Shown piece by piece: positions 13,341-26,717 of a DNA stretch of 64,000 nt. Every line of letters begins with the position of its first letter. Position 1 is the stretch's first letter. Source of the stretch: Dermatemys mawii (Eukaryota > Chordata > Testudines > Dermatemydidae). Position numbers and translations under genes: made by a program. The notes under the pieces were generated by a model that saw only the letters and a program-made list of their open reading frames with translations, ran no database searches and was not told where the DNA came from. The DNA lies in NCBI GenBank assembly GCA_007922305.1, contig ML677334.1:20413626-20477625 (forward strand). The letters run 5' to 3'.

Positions 13341-13502
13341 CACAGTGTCAGCTTGAAGCTGAAATGCCATAAATCTGGTGGTCTCATGTCAGTCCCCTAT
13401 GTATTGCAGTTCACCTCATAAAACTACTACTTAATTAAGTACAGTTCGGTACAATTGGCAGTCTCTGCTCAGCAGCAAAGGCCAAGGACTAAGCACATAA
13501 AT
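13341..13502 (+). repeat. Dispersed repeat, copy 2 of a direct pair
   Basis: Matches 8281-8440 in the same orientation, with scattered substitutions and a 3-base insertion (agcagc versus agc). Copy spacing is about 5.06 kb. No target duplication is visible at the edges. Confidence 0.7.
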
Positions 13503-13889
13503 GTACTGCTGTCGTGTTTATGCCATGAGGAACAGTAAAGGGCCTTGCACTGCTGAAGTGTGTGTGCATGGGGAATTTAAGCAGAGCTGACAAAGAGATC
13601 CCTTTAGAACAACAGAAAACATTTATAAATCACACTAAACCCCACTCTTTTAATCAGAGAGCAGCTTTTTCATGCCTGAGGGGAGTGCTTTCTTTTTTTC
13701 ATACACATGAGTACCTCATCCATTCTGAAAAGTTTAAATATAAACTAACAAATTAGAAGGAAGTGTATGAACATTTGTGAATTGTTAGCATGTCCTGGTT
13801 TTTAGGGTTACCCAAATGCATTGCTTCAGGCTGTCTCACTCTAAGAATAAGCAAGCATTTATAATAATGAATATTTAATAACTCTTAGC

Positions 13890-14110
13890 ACTTCTAAACC
13901 CAAGATGTCCAAGAACTCTACAAACATTAATGCACTGATCCTCTTAGTGCTCCCAGTAGAGGGGTAAATATTATTACCCCCTCTATACAGATTGGGAAGG
14001 GTTGCAGAAGTTAAGTGACTGTCAGTTACACAGCAAGTCAGTGGTTGAGACAGAAATAGGCCTGCAGCTTCCTGACTCCCAGACTATCCTCTAGCCTCTA
14101 ATAATATGGT
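13890..14110 (-). repeat. MIR-like SINE, minus strand
   Basis: The segment carries gaagttaagtgactgtcagttacacagcaagtcagtgg followed by cttcctgactcccagact, the reverse complement of the conserved SINE body. It is degraded, and the right end lies near the tctagcctctaata string. Confidence 0.6.
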
Positions 14111-15704
14111 TATTGTTATTGACTGGTATTTGTTCCAATTAGAATAATTGTTATTATCCAAATAATAGGCATCTGAACAGCCAATGACTTCTTCTTTGGT
14201 GATGACTCAATAAGTTCTATAGGTTTCTCTTCAAGTCCTTAAGTCTTCTATCTACTTAATAAATAATAATATATTCTGAGCATTTATATGGTGCCCCTTG
14301 CGGTGCCTGTGAGTTATCATTGCCTAAGTTAGAGAATAGCAAGAATGGATGGTGTTGACAGCTGGGAGACCCAAATTGAAACAGGTTGCAGAATTCCATC
14401 TACTGACCCAGCAAGCCCTGGATATATAATAGAAGCTCCACAGCCCATGCCCTGAAATCATTTCACACCCCTCACTCTATCCATTCCCTACAGTCTGTTA
14501 GAATCCATGGCAATTTTGCATTAAAAATAGTAACTGGCTATTGACCTGAAGTCCCCAGCATGAAAAGTATTTAGTCCTCAGTACTAGGGACAGCCCTATC
14601 ATTTGTAAGGTCCCCAAACTAAGCAATGATTTTCCTCTGCCTTGTATTGAGATCCAGGGTCAGGTGAGGTGATGGGTTTCCTCCCTCTTCTGCTCTTGCT
14701 GCCAGAGGGAAAGATCAGGGTTGGGCAGTTAGTTTCCTTTCCCTTTAGTCCCATTGCAACACACACCAGGAGTTCCTGAATCTGCAAAAGTGTTTGTGTT
14801 CAATGCTTGTCACTGCTCAGTACTGTCAGTTATCAAACCAGTGGAAGTACAAAAAATATGCAAGATGGAGACAGTTGTAGGCATTTGAAAAATTGAATGA
14901 AAAAGAAAGTGATTTTTTTTCATATGCCCTGACAATCTGTTGCAATCTCCATTAATATATGCATTATAAATCTCTGTAGCAAGGGGAGAAAAACAAGACT
15001 AGCAAGATTTTTCTCCTAAGGATAGAAAACATGGAAGGTTAATGGAAAAACAGCACAAAGTGTGGTGCATATCTCTCATGTAGTGCAACAGACCAGTGCA
15101 AAACTCAGTGCAAGGGAAAGCTGGCTTTATGTCATGTCTTTCTTACAGATCTCAGGAAAAAGAAATGGAGAAAAGTAGCAAATCTCCCCACTTTACCATA
15201 GCAAACAAGATGGTAATCTGACACCAGTACACAGCATGTCTTCAAAATACTTCTTACTAATATAGTCATGTGCTACAGAGCATGAAAATGAGAGTAAGCT
15301 AACTGAAAGTGGAGGTGAGGCAATACTACAATCTGGATGCAGGGTCTCTTTGAGAAGACAGAAGGAAAATATGATTTAATTTGGTTTTCCACTAGAAAGG
15401 AAAAAAGAAATGTAAACAGGGTTTTGTTCTGAATATACCTGTGAGTATAAATATCACAAAATGGCACACTTGCTCAGACCAGAGGCTATAATAAAAAAAC
15501 ACTGTATAAATGTGAGGTATTTATTATTACAATTATTTAGATTAATATCATCAACTCTTTCACATTGTGATCCCACATGCAGCCACTTGAAACTCGTTCT
15601 TCTCAGTTGTGTCCCAGAATCCTTTGGATTGATTTCCTCCACACTTCTATGGAGGTTCTGGTTCCCTTGGTGATCTGAATTGAGTGCTCAGAACACTGGT
15701 TTCT
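14111..15704. other. Unannotated stretch
   Basis: AT-rich and without recognisable genes or element ends. Overlapping short frames at 15273-15673 on both strands look like chance. Confidence 0.45.
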
Positions 15705-15712
15705 GGCTATGG

Positions 15713-16058
15713 CAAGAGTGGCAAACTTACTGACCCTCCAAGCCACATACAACAAGCTTCAGAAGTTCAAGAGCCAGGGTGTGCACACCTGCCAGGGTTC
15801 AGGGCTTCAGCCCCGCTCCTGCAGAAACCCCCAGCCCTACAGGTATGTGCTGCAGGGCTAAAGCCCTGAGATGCCCCCTCCCCACTGGGAAGAAGCCCCT
15901 ACCACACCACCCTGCTGCAAGGCAGAGGTCCCAAACTTCCTCCACCAACGGGTATGGTAGGTGGAGAATTAGAGGTGTGGGGGAGGGGGCTCCGCAAGCA
16001 GCACTTTAATGGTAAAAGAGCCGCATGTGGCTTGTGAGCCACAGTTTCGCCACCTCTG
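15713..16058. mobile_element. hAT-type MITE, GC-rich interior
   Basis: The left end caagagtggcaaactta and the right end ttgtgagccacagtttcgccacctctg form imperfect inverted repeats. The flanks ggctatgg (15705-15712) and ggctctgg (16059-16066) are an 8-bp target duplication with one mismatch. A longer member of the same family, at 36620-41770, hosts the Harbinger element. Open frames inside it reflect GC-rich composition, not genes. Confidence 0.78.
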
Positions 16059-16066
16059 GGCTCTGG

Positions 16067-18904
16067 CATCTGAATGGAAACAACTGAAAATGAATAAATT
16101 TGCCTCAACAAGCGACTGGAGTCAGTATAAGGGGAGCAGGCTGACTGGATTCCTCCAGACAAGTGCTGGTGACCATGTGAGGGTCATGAGGTACAAACAG
16201 AACTGCTGTACTAGACTGTCTGCTGAAAATTAGCTGTTTGAATAGTGAGAAATGACTGAACTGTAATGATTAGTCATCCTTCACTGAAAACAACTCTCTG
16301 AGCTGTGAACTGTCCTGTGAATTCTTTCGCATGTAAACAAGCATTCTGCTACTCCAAAACATCATTCCTACATAGAAAATTGAATAGCAGATTATTTGAA
16401 AGAATGTTGGGATGATAATACTTGTTAAAATTTGTGATTATATTACAGTAGTGCCTAGAGGCCCCTTGCAAAATCAAGGCCCCATTGTGCTAGGTTCTCA
16501 GCCACCTTAAAGTGAGACACGCTTACAGTATGCTAACTTGGTGCTAAATCCCACAATCTTCTTCACTTGGAATAATTCAGATGGTTTTAAGCCTTCTTGC
16601 TCATTCACATGAGGCTCCCACTGAAGTAGAAGTACAAGTGAGGCAAGCAAAATTTGATGGCTTCATTGGGAATTTGGAATAGATGGATGTCAGGATTGGC
16701 CCCCTGGGGAATCCAGTCAGATATAAGCTATGACAAATATATTCCTGAGAATGATCCTTGAACAACTCTGTATTAGCCAGGTTAAAGCTCAGTTTTGCTT
16801 CACAGATGTACATGTTGTTCCCTAAAGTAATTTTTAATTGTGGAGAAACTATATGAAAGGAAGGCAACTGTTCTCTCTAAGGTTGCATAGTAAAAAGAAA
16901 TTATGGACTAGATCCTCAGCTGGTGTAAATTGGCCTACCTGCATTGGTCCTAAATTACTATATAGTCCAAATATCTGAAATGTGCAACATGGAGACTTTC
17001 TGCTAAATGGAAAATATATATGTTAGTGGCAGATGTTTTGTAAAACAAAAAAACCCCTACCCCTCCTGAACAAACCCCAAAACACATGTTCCAATTTACA
17101 GGTCAGCTGATATCCTCTCTTGAGGCTGCTATAATTTCTAGTTTGGACATGTCAATAGATCAATGCCACAATCCATCAGTGAGGCAATACCCAGTAAAGT
17201 CGCTGCCATTTGAAAGTCACTCTGTGACTCTAAAAACATGGAGCCAAAAATCTCTCAATAAGCTTTCCTACGTCATTCGTTTTTTCTTTACATACATACA
17301 TACATATATACACACACTCATTTTTTTCAGTGAATAATCATGTTTGCCTTAAGACAGATAGGTCTGCAGGCTGTGCTTGTTAAATGAAGAACAGGAAATT
17401 GATTCCAGCATGGCAGTAATGTAAGGACATTCTGAATGATGATTTTTTTCCCCTACTGAATATACATTTCTCAATGTAAGCATAGGCTTGTCTCTTACTA
17501 TACGTGGACACACAGAGATGCTATAAATAAAGGTGCACCTTTACAGAAGAAAAGCCATTGTGAGTCTTTTGTGCTCATCCATCTCATGAGATTCCATAGC
17601 TGATGTCTTTTTTTTTCACTACTGTTATAGTTAGTAGAAAGTTGTGATGCAGACATAACTGTGTGACCAGAGCTGATTTCTTCACCGTCCTCGTTTTCCA
17701 CTGCCTTGTGCCTTGCAAAGTTCTATATACCTCAGCAAGGTGTGTGTAAAATGCTAACATGAATGGCCGAGTTTTATCACTCACTGTTCTTATTTTGCAC
17801 AAATATAAAGGACTACCACAATTTGCAAGACAGTGGAGAATCAGGCCCTTCTGTAGAAATAAGGGATAGTGTTAAGAGCTCTATTTCCTTGAAAATGAAA
17901 TCTAGCTTCTTGCTTCTAGGAACAAAGCTGCCTACTAATGAAGTCAAAGAGATTGTCATGTAACTAAATGCATCTATCTCTCTAGTCTTCAGAAGATGAT
18001 TCCCAGCACACACATAATTGAAATGATCCTTTTGGATGACAAAACAGTAAGTTCTGAGCACTGAAATGAAGAAGGCCAGCAATGGCGGGGGTTATTATGA
18101 TGCATTGATTCAAAAAATGTTACATTACATACTTAATGCAGAAGTCAAACAAACAAAGAATACAAATCTAGAATACTTGCAATAAAAGAGGTGGGTTTTT
18201 TTCCTGCTCAATGGAAATATATTGCTTCTGTGGACCAGGCCATGACACCTGGAAACCTTTACAAGCTTTTGAAGAATCCAGTGTGCTTGCAGTGGTACCA
18301 GAAGATAAGTTAAGCACTCCAAAGGAACATTTATGGGAGTCACAATTTATTTCTGCATTAATACTACCTATAAAATAGTTTTTAGACATTTATGATGTAG
18401 AAAACAGTAAGTGAAATACAGAGATGAAAACCAGCAAATGAGAAATTTATGACCAAACTGAAGACAACTTAACAGAGTTTTAGTTCTAACCCCAACTGCA
18501 GTTTAACAAATACCATGCATCATTAAAAACAAATTTGTATTCTTAATGGTAATGCCTATAATATCTCCAGATGACAGTTCATAGAACACTTGAACTCTTC
18601 CCGATGACAAGAAAATGATGAAAACAGAAGAGAAATGCAAACTCCACACTTCAGATATTTTGTCACTGGATCATAGGGGCTGGTTCTCTGCTGCCTTGCA
18701 GTCTGGGCAAGGTACGTGCAAAACCTTATTGCCAGCATTTGTAAGTGGAGAATTCTGATTTGGTAGCACAGATGTAAATGACCGCCCAAGGTGTGAGAAA
18801 GGGCTTGATTCGCCATCTCCCTTTGCTGAGGTTAAGATCAGCCAAGTTGCCTTTGCTCTCAAATGTGAGATTCCATCTCAGGACATCATTGGCCTGAATA
18901 TCTA
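16067..18904. other. Mostly unannotated stretch
   Basis: An inverted SINE tail lies at 16436-16510 (attacagtagtgcctagagg, ending cattgtgctaggt). A short (CATA)n-like run occurs near 17292-17310. No gene is visible. Confidence 0.45.
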
Positions 18905-19580
18905 GGGGAGGAAGGATGGCTCAGTGGTTAGGCTGCTAGCCTGGGACTCTAGAGCAGGGGTTCTCAAACGTCCTTACACTGCAACCCCCTTCTGACAATA
19001 AAATTACTACATGACCCCCAGGAGGAGGGAACCAAAGCCTGACCCTGCCCAAGCCCCACTGCCCTGCAGACTTGCCCTGCCCTGCACCAAAGCCCAAGGG
19101 CTTTAGTTCGGGTGGGGGTCCTGTCACCTGAGCCCTGCCATTCAAGGCTGAAGTCTGAGCCCTGCTGCCCATGGCTGTAGCCCTTGGGCTTCAGATTCAG
19201 CCCTGCATGGTGGGGCTCAGGCTTTGTCTTCCGGGGCGCCCGCAAGTGTAACACCAGCTCTGGCGACCCCATTAAAATGGGGTTCCAACCCACTTTGGGG
19301 TCCTAACCCACAGTTTGAGAACCGCTACTCTAGAAAGTCCCTGTCCTGCCACAGTCTTCCTGTGTGTCCTCAGGCAAGTCATTCAGGCCCAAATCATCCA
19401 AGGTATTTAGGCAGCTATGTCTAACTGAAATCAATGGGAGTTAGTCACCTGAATACCTTTGGGGAGCTGGGCCTTAGTTACTTTGTGCCTTAGTTGCTTC
19501 CCTATCTCACAGGCTGCTTTGTGGGTAAATACATTAAAAGGCTTTGAAGCGCTCAGCTACTTCACTGATGGGGCCATATA
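18905..19580 (+). repeat. MIR-like SINE split by a hAT-type MITE
   Basis: The tRNA-like head ggctcagtggttaggctgc lies at 18919-18937. The SINE body resumes at 19336 with ctgtcctgccacagtcttcc and ggcaagtcattcagg. It is interrupted first by the MITE at 18955-19327 and then by a short palindromic repeat at about 19384-19475. The tail continues to about 19580 (ggctttgaagcgctcagc). Confidence 0.6.
18955..19327. mobile_element. hAT-type MITE inside a SINE
   Basis: The ends caggggttctcaaacg and cagtttgagaaccgcta are inverted repeats. The flanks ctctagag (18947-18954) and ctctagaa (19328-19335) are an 8-bp target duplication with one mismatch. The GC-rich interior produces several overlapping open frames on both strands that are not genes. 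Confidence 0.85.
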
Positions 19581-22030
19581 ACTACCTAAGATAGTTATTA
19601 CATCTAATACCTGCAGTGCAGCATTATTTTCTATTATATATGTTGTTAGTAGTTTTGGGATCAAATTTAGTTCCCATATTGAAGTGGTCCCTATCAACCT
19701 GTATCTTGTGTACTGCACACATGGTATGAAAAAGGAAATTTTAAAAAGATTTTTATACTATTGTTAATTATTATGAAATGGTTTAAAATAATTTTAACGG
19801 TAAAATAAAGGTGAATTACTCTGAAGTGGCCATTGAGCTGTTATATGGCTAAACTTCTATCTTTCAGTCGTAGATTCACAGGCATTTGAACACTTTCAAC
19901 TGCTCAAGAATAAAATTCTAAATGAAAATTCTTTCTTTATTTCATACACTGACCTAAAGTTTGCTGATCTCAAATTCGGACAACAAAAGTGTTCTCTGCC
20001 CTAACTAATTAGTACATTGAGCCCTTTGTATTCATGCGCTAGGCTGTAGTATCTATCCCCCCTTAAAGTTCATGCAGTAGGCTGTATCTTTGTCATGGTC
20101 ATGACTTCCAAGGCAAAACCCTGTGACTTTAAGGGAATTTTCCTTGAAAGTTAGTCTTTGTCACTCTGGACAACCTCCTACTCAGTGTGAAAAAGATTCA
20201 TGTATATCCAGTGTAGTAGCATATGAGATGTTAAAGTGGTTTTAAATGATGATTGAAATATTACCAGATGATTTTAAAATAATTTGAACTGTAAAATAAA
20301 GGAGAATTATTTGACTTTGTCATAATTTGCTGTCGCAGCGAATACTGATTTAAAATATTCTTTGCCAAGATTTTTCTTTTTTTTAACTAAAAGCATTTTT
20401 TTGCCATGACTAATATCCCTCTTTAACTGTAATTTATACATGTACTTCATAAACAGATTTCCCATTAGCCACCTTGTCCAACACCTGTTGATTTGACAGT
20501 CTGCAGAACAGATATCTGCCTGGCACTACACAAATGCCTCAGTTGTCAATCCACCTCCAGTTTACTACAAATAATAGCAAAGTAGTAGGAGTGTGCTTTT
20601 GGGGGTAGTGGGAAAAATAAAAGACAATATCTTTCTTTTTTATTCAGCAGCCTACATTCTTTCTTCACCAATGAATTCTTTCTTGCGCTAGCCAATTGTA
20701 AGAACTTGTTTTTAGAGCTATCGGAGTCTGATTTTTCTTCCTATAGTGGCATGTACTTTTTGGCTTAGTGAATGTATGTTTGTCTTTCAATACTGGAAGT
20801 ACAAACACATTTTACATTTTGGAAACTGTGTAATAGAGCTAATTGGATAACTTGTTGTAGAACTATCTGTTGTACATGGATCAAGTCTACACATGTCTTT
20901 TTAAAACCCTGAAACCAAGATCAAAAGTGAAGGCCTGATTTTCCTCTTCCTTGCACGAATGTAAATTGGGAGTAATTCAGTTGAAGTCAATACAGTTACA
21001 TGAGTGTCAGTGAGGTCAGACCAGTGTTTTCAGTTTTGCAACAAAGATATTTTTAATTATAATTATGTTACTTATATTTTCATAGACTGAGTTAATGATT
21101 CGGGAGATACCTGGTGGGCCAAACTTATGCTGGTGTGGGTTGATACAAATCCCACTTAAGTGAAATTTCATGCAAAACTTGGTAACTGTTCACATATGTT
21201 ACCCATTACCCTTTTCTTCATATATAGCATACCAGGATATTGTCTCTGAAAATCTCAACATTGGTTATATGCTTTCCATGGTGAGAGCATACTATATTAC
21301 ACAATGACTAAGTTAACACATAGGCATGTATATATCTGTACTCAGACTTCCAGTGGGAAAAAAAAAAAAAAAAAAAAGAAGAAGCCAAAATAACACTCAA
21401 ACAACAAGGATGGAGTTTTGTTCAAAGACACTACACCTGGAGTCCTTCAAAAGAACAGAGCATTGTGGGTAAAGGTCCGGCGGATTCAGGAAGTTCTGTG
21501 TACGTGATATTGTTTGTGCTCGTGTGTGTCTCTGACTTATTTCCAACAAGACAAATAACAAGGAAATTACGGCATTTTTATATGCATTACAGTAGCAAAA
21601 ATAATATTTAAATACCCTTTTATTTCAACATCAAAGTACACAGAAAAGAATAGCCTGTTCCTGGGGAAATTATGAGACAGAAAGCCAGGACACTTTGCTA
21701 TCTTTTAAAGCAAATTGTTTGTCTTGCCAGGGACCTCGGGAAAATAGGTCATTTTCAAAAGTCAACATTATGCCTTTTGGGCTGTTATCAAACTAATATA
21801 TTTAATGTGAGGCAGAGTCAAAGAATTATTACAGAAAAAGACAAAATACAGACAAATTGTGTAGAATTACACTGAAATGAGCTAATGCTTTTCAGCATTA
21901 CCAACGACAACAAATTGTCCTTTAGTTATCCACTTGAAAGTGTAGTGGGATATCAGATTCAATGAGAAATGATCAGTCATTCAAAGAATATACCATATTA
22001 GTCTAAGGGGCTGCTGAATTCCATTTCAGC
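19581..22030. other. Mostly unannotated stretch
   Basis: AT-rich. It includes an A-tract at about 21358-21378 and a short copy of the gaagtcaatac palindromic family near 20935-21030. No gene is recognised. Confidence 0.45.
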
Positions 22031-22135
22031 ATTGTTTTACTGAATCTGTAGGTAGTTAGATCTTGAAGAATTGCAGTGGTATTATTATTGTTGTGAGACA
22101 GCTCTGTTTCATTGTTTCATTCATTAATTGTTTCA
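22031..22135 (+). repeat. Dispersed repeat, copy 1 of an inverted pair
   Basis: The segment tactgaatctgtaggtagtt ... gttgtgagacagctctg matches the reverse complement of 26757-26833 over about 77 bp with roughly five differences. Family unknown. Confidence 0.7.
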
Positions 22136-24439
22136 GCATTCAGCATTGACTTCCTCTACTGAAGTCAATGGAAAGACCCCAGGGATGTCATCTGAATTTA
22201 GATCAAGTATATGACCCTATCAGGTGATGGATGCTTTCAATGTTCCCTGCCAGTGCTGTGCACCTCTCAGAAAGTCAAGAAACTCTTTTTTAAAAAATGA
22301 AAAAGCTGAGATTCCTCCCCGAAGTTATGTTAAAAAGAGCTTGCACAAGCCCTCTTCAGCTCATCACTGTAACTTGTTGAGCCCTTTTGAGGTTTTTTGT
22401 GTCATCCGTCACCTCACCTGCCCTTGCTCCCATGAAACATAGTCTGAACAATGTATGTTAATCTGACTAGGAAAATATTGACAGCCCGTCATTTTCAAAA
22501 TTCAGCTTTGGAAGATACAAATTGTAGTAAAAGGGTATGTGGTTGCTCTCATTTTTTTGGTTGGGAGTTTAGAGCTAGGGGGTTGAACCAAAAGGATGTT
22601 AGTAGCAGGGGCCTTGAAGTCACACTTGTTTAATTGCTCTGACTCATTGAGGTGGTGTTGCAGGAGAAAAAGCAAATATCCCCATGACATATGAAATAGC
22701 TTAATCCAAGATTGGACCTCCTTGCTGCTTCAGGGAAGGGGTATACTTTGACAAGTCTATTTGTGCATAGTACATGCTCCCCGATGCACCGGCACAGCTA
22801 TCTCACTGGGACCGTCACCCATTCCACACCCTTTCTCATCAGCCTGTGCTCAGAGCCTGCATCCACACCTGGGATGTGGGTAGCTGGTGCAGGAGCACAA
22901 GGAAGTATTTTGTGTTCTAGTAAGTCGTTGTATAGCCCAAGCCACAATCTGGCCTCTAATCACAGTTGTCTATTGGGTCCTCTGGAACTGGATGTGATGT
23001 TATTAAGTCCAAGTATTATTAATCTGTTTTAAGTTGCTGAATTGAAAATTGAAAACTGCCAGTTATTAGCGGTCTACAAGTCTGTGATTTTACAAAGCGG
23101 TTTGATTTTTTAAGATTAAATTTTTCATGTGATCATTTGACAGCAGGATTAATACACAGACACAGTGGGGGAGAATATAGAGAANNNNNNNNNNTGACAG
23201 CAGGATTAATACACAGACACAGTGGGGGAGAATATAGAGAATAATAATACTATAAGGTGCTATAGTGAAAGATAAAAGAAATTGAAATGCCAGTACAAAA
23301 ATAAAGGATTTCAGAAAGACCTTCATGAAAGTATGAGGATATAGTGGTTATAGAAGGGATTAAGAAATAGATGTGAATTTTGCTATTTTACTTGCTTTAA
23401 AAACCACAGAAAAATAGTTTTTCCATTTTGCTTTTGGTTTGGAACCCTTACGTGCAAATTAAATTTAAACAGATGTGCATCAGCTACTTGGTTTCAAATG
23501 CTCGAAGAAGGACCATGTCTGCATTTCCACCAATATAAAGTGACACACAACCACCATAAAATGAAAATCATTGTATGATAGAGCTATTTATCTTGTTCAT
23601 TCAAGATAGAGAAACATTTTAAATGAAAATGTAAACAGACCATTAAACCTCACTATAGGGGGATGCCAAAAATGTTCCTTTTAAAACATATGCTAGAAAT
23701 TAGAAAATTGAAAATGAAAAATGAAACATTGTAACTATTAGATCAAGGAGGGAGAAGAGGAAGAAGTACGTATGTGTGGGGGGAGGAGGCGTGGGAGACA
23801 CAACAGAATGTGAGGGGAGTCTCGCATCCACTAGTTATTTTAAATCCCATTTTCTAATTGGAATTTATATTACTGGGGAGGGGAGGGAAGCATTTTGCTA
23901 ATGCAGCACTTGGTTTGTTTCTTAGTGTGGCTCTCCGCTGCTGATTCTTCTCACAGAAAACAAAAATGTACCATTCCCCTCAGAGGCAGGAAATGTAGAG
24001 TCAGCTCCTCAGCTGGTGCAAATCAAATTAGCACCAATCAGTGGAGCTATGCCGATTTAGCCCAGTTGTAGGCCTGGCCCATATTCCTCAGTCAAATGGG
24101 AGGTGATAGAACAAAAACAAAATGGATGCTTTCTGATGGTTTTGCTTTTCCAGTCCTTAATAGGGTGCCTGGATAAACTTGGCCATTTCATCAGACACAG
24201 CCTCTGCTTCACAGCAGGTTTTGAGAAAGTCTGCACAGGAACAGGACTTTCTCCTTTTGCATGTATCTTTTCTTGCCCCTGCTCTTCTCTGACCTTTGCT
24301 AAATGCCTTCTAATCCTGCTACTTTCTGCCCCTCTTATTCCCCACATTAATACTTCCCATTTTTGCCTCTCTCCTTGAAGCTTCTGCTTAGGGCTTTGCA
24401 CATATCTTTAAATGTCAGAAGTACCATTTTTCACCAGGA
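22136..24439. other. Unannotated stretch around the gap
   Basis: Apart from the gap and a gaagtcaatgg palindromic fragment at 22145-22180, I see no genes or element ends. A purine-rich stretch lies at 23745-23820. Confidence 0.45.
23138..23241. other. Assembly gap with exact 47-bp duplicated flanks
   Basis: Ten N occupy 23185-23194. The 47 bases before the gap (23138-23184) are identical to the 47 bases after it (23195-23241). This is the usual sign of two contig ends that overlap but were not merged, so the true sequence probably has one copy and no gap. Confidence 0.85.
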
Positions 24440-24960
24440 ATGTTCCCTCCTTCTCTCATCCGGGCCGGCACTAAATCAGGCTATTTTCTCACTATAATAT
24501 CACCAGAATTAACAATTCCCTCATTATCCCCACTGCCAAAACTCTAATCCATCCTCTAGCAATTTCTTACCTCAACTATTGTAACATCGTGGTCTCTGGC
24601 CTTCCCTCATGTCACCTTTCTAACTTTCAGTCTGTCCAAAATGCGGCTGCCAAGCTCATGGCTCTGGGTATGGCTCTGATACTCAGCTGTGCCAGAGATA
24701 GCCTCAGAGCAGCTGAAGACAAGGGAACAGAAGATGGCTCTTAGTTGCCTTTGGGCTTCCCTAATTCTGCCAACAACCAGGCTGGCCCTTGATGCACGTT
24801 AAAGCAACCTCTGCTCCAGCCTATGTTGATTTGTAAAAGTCTCCTGTAAGCTATTACACCTGCTTGGGATTGCTGGAATATTTCACTCTCCGGCCACATT
24901 CTTCCCCTAATTTGTACTCCTCCACTCTAGCCATATCTCCTTCTAGATGGTGGTATATTA
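24440..24960 (+). pseudogene. L2-like LINE reverse transcriptase fragment
   Basis: Around 24560-24665 the plus strand translates to a string containing SYLNYCNIVVSGLPS and, shortly after, FQSVQNAAAKLMA. This matches the conserved C-terminal reverse transcriptase block of L2/Jockey-type LINEs (DYCN..L.GLP ... LQ.VQNAAARL). The flanks are decayed and no continuous frame remains. The boundaries are approximate. No catalytic motif is preserved in this part. Confidence 0.6.
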
Positions 24961-26717
24961 CTATTTAAGCAGGCTCTGGGCTAATTGGGTATTTCCTGTG
25001 ATGTGGAGGAATTTCTAAGTGTTAAGTTAGGGCAGCCCTGGAACAGTGAAAAAAACCTTATTGGATACATATCAGGCCCTATCAATATGGGTCTCTAGAC
25101 TGAGTATTGTGAGACAGAGCTTTTGTATCTTGTTCAGTATATTTTACTTGTTACAAAGCACCAGGTACGGTTTTGATACTTCCCAAGTAATAATAACTAC
25201 AGTTATCCAGTAATAATAGTGCTTTCTGCATATACTTTTTATGAGTGTAATTATATTGCATGTGTTTAATAATTTTAATTTCAAGATATCTTTGCAAGTT
25301 TCCTCAAATTAAATTGTAATTATTCCCTTTCCTATGCAGTAGATTACAAGCGTATGATGGATCTATTCTTATTTTTTCTCTCTAGTCTAGCCAAGCCCTC
25401 ATATGCAATATTTCACCTATATTAAAGCTGTGTCTCATTGATATTACGTGCTTTTCAACCTAGTTTCATTTGGGTCTATTTATTTTGGCTGTTGTATCAT
25501 CACATATTTAAACGAGAGGAAATAGCTATGTGCCTTCTAAATTACTAACACTAAGGGGAGCACTTAATCTTTAGACTATTTTAACTATAAATCCAATATA
25601 AATACGTGTGTCAGAAAACACATGAATTCTTTGTGCCTAAATATTCAGGGATCATGATTAATACTTAATGCAAAACACTCATATTAGGTGCATGAAAATG
25701 GAATGCCAGTTGCATTAAGCCTCATTAAAGAGGTTTAAAGTTGACATGTAATTATATTTTTTTAAAAGTCACATATCTCCTGAACCAGTCCTGTTTCTTT
25801 GCCATTTCATTATTGCAGTTCTTCTGGTAATAGCTCTTCCTCCTGAGTATCTGACTTTATGGACAGATTTCCCATACAGATGTACATACATGGCATGGAG
25901 ATAGTGATTGAGGAGCAAGTCGGGAGGAGAGACCATGCCTTCCCTGAGATCCCTGCATGAAGGCAAACCCACCCCAGCTGACTCAGCCAAGAAAATGTTG
26001 ATGGGGCTGACCAGCCCTACCTCCCAGTAAAACTAAGTGGCCCCAGGACTGGAAGATCCACTTCACCCACAGACCAGTGATTCCCCCTGAGTCACAACCA
26101 CACCCCACTTTATATATGGGGTCTCTGATTGAGCTCCCTTTCCCAGGGCTCTTCTTCTTGCTCCCACAGGTCACTTTGGGAGAGCTGTTGCTCGCTGCCT
26201 CCTTCTGGGACTCCCCAAGATCTGACAACAGAGTGACTGAGCAGTTTCTCTGTGCTCACTATTGGCCTAACATTGCCGGTCTGGGAATTGGCCAGAGCAG
26301 CGAACGGCGCACCTCTGTGCAAGTAAGGACATGTCTCATGGACTTCAATGAGAACAATTACATGAGTAAGTGGACAAGGTGTGTATCCAATGAGTGTTAT
26401 AATGACTCACAAATACAGGCAGGTACAACGTCAGAAAGGCTTCTCTGGGGCTTTGACTCTGCCCTTTTATGGCCTCAGTGAGACCACTTCTCATGACATC
26501 TTTGTGAAAGATGGTGCTGAAAGACCTATGGGGAGTTAGCCACAACTGATTGCCTGATCCTGATGTGTGCATATTGTATGCATTTGGGAGTGTTTTATAC
26601 TATCCTTTAAAGTGTGTTGGAGGCACACTGTAATGTTTTTAATATAATGACTGTGCGGGTTTCACTTTAAGCAGTAGCTCTGCACTCAAAGAGCAATTCT
26701 AATCAGAGAGAATCAGG
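24961..26717. other. Unannotated stretch
   Basis: A 134-codon open frame at 26077-26481 has no recognisable domain and overlaps other open frames on the minus strand. I see nothing else. Confidence 0.45.

Noticed and set aside
18964..19293. Minus-strand frames of 78-109 codons
   Set aside because: They lie wholly inside a GC-rich hAT-type MITE that has clear target duplications.
26077..26481. 134-codon plus-strand frame
   Set aside because: No recognisable motif, overlaps minus-strand frames, and lies in non-conserved-looking DNA.
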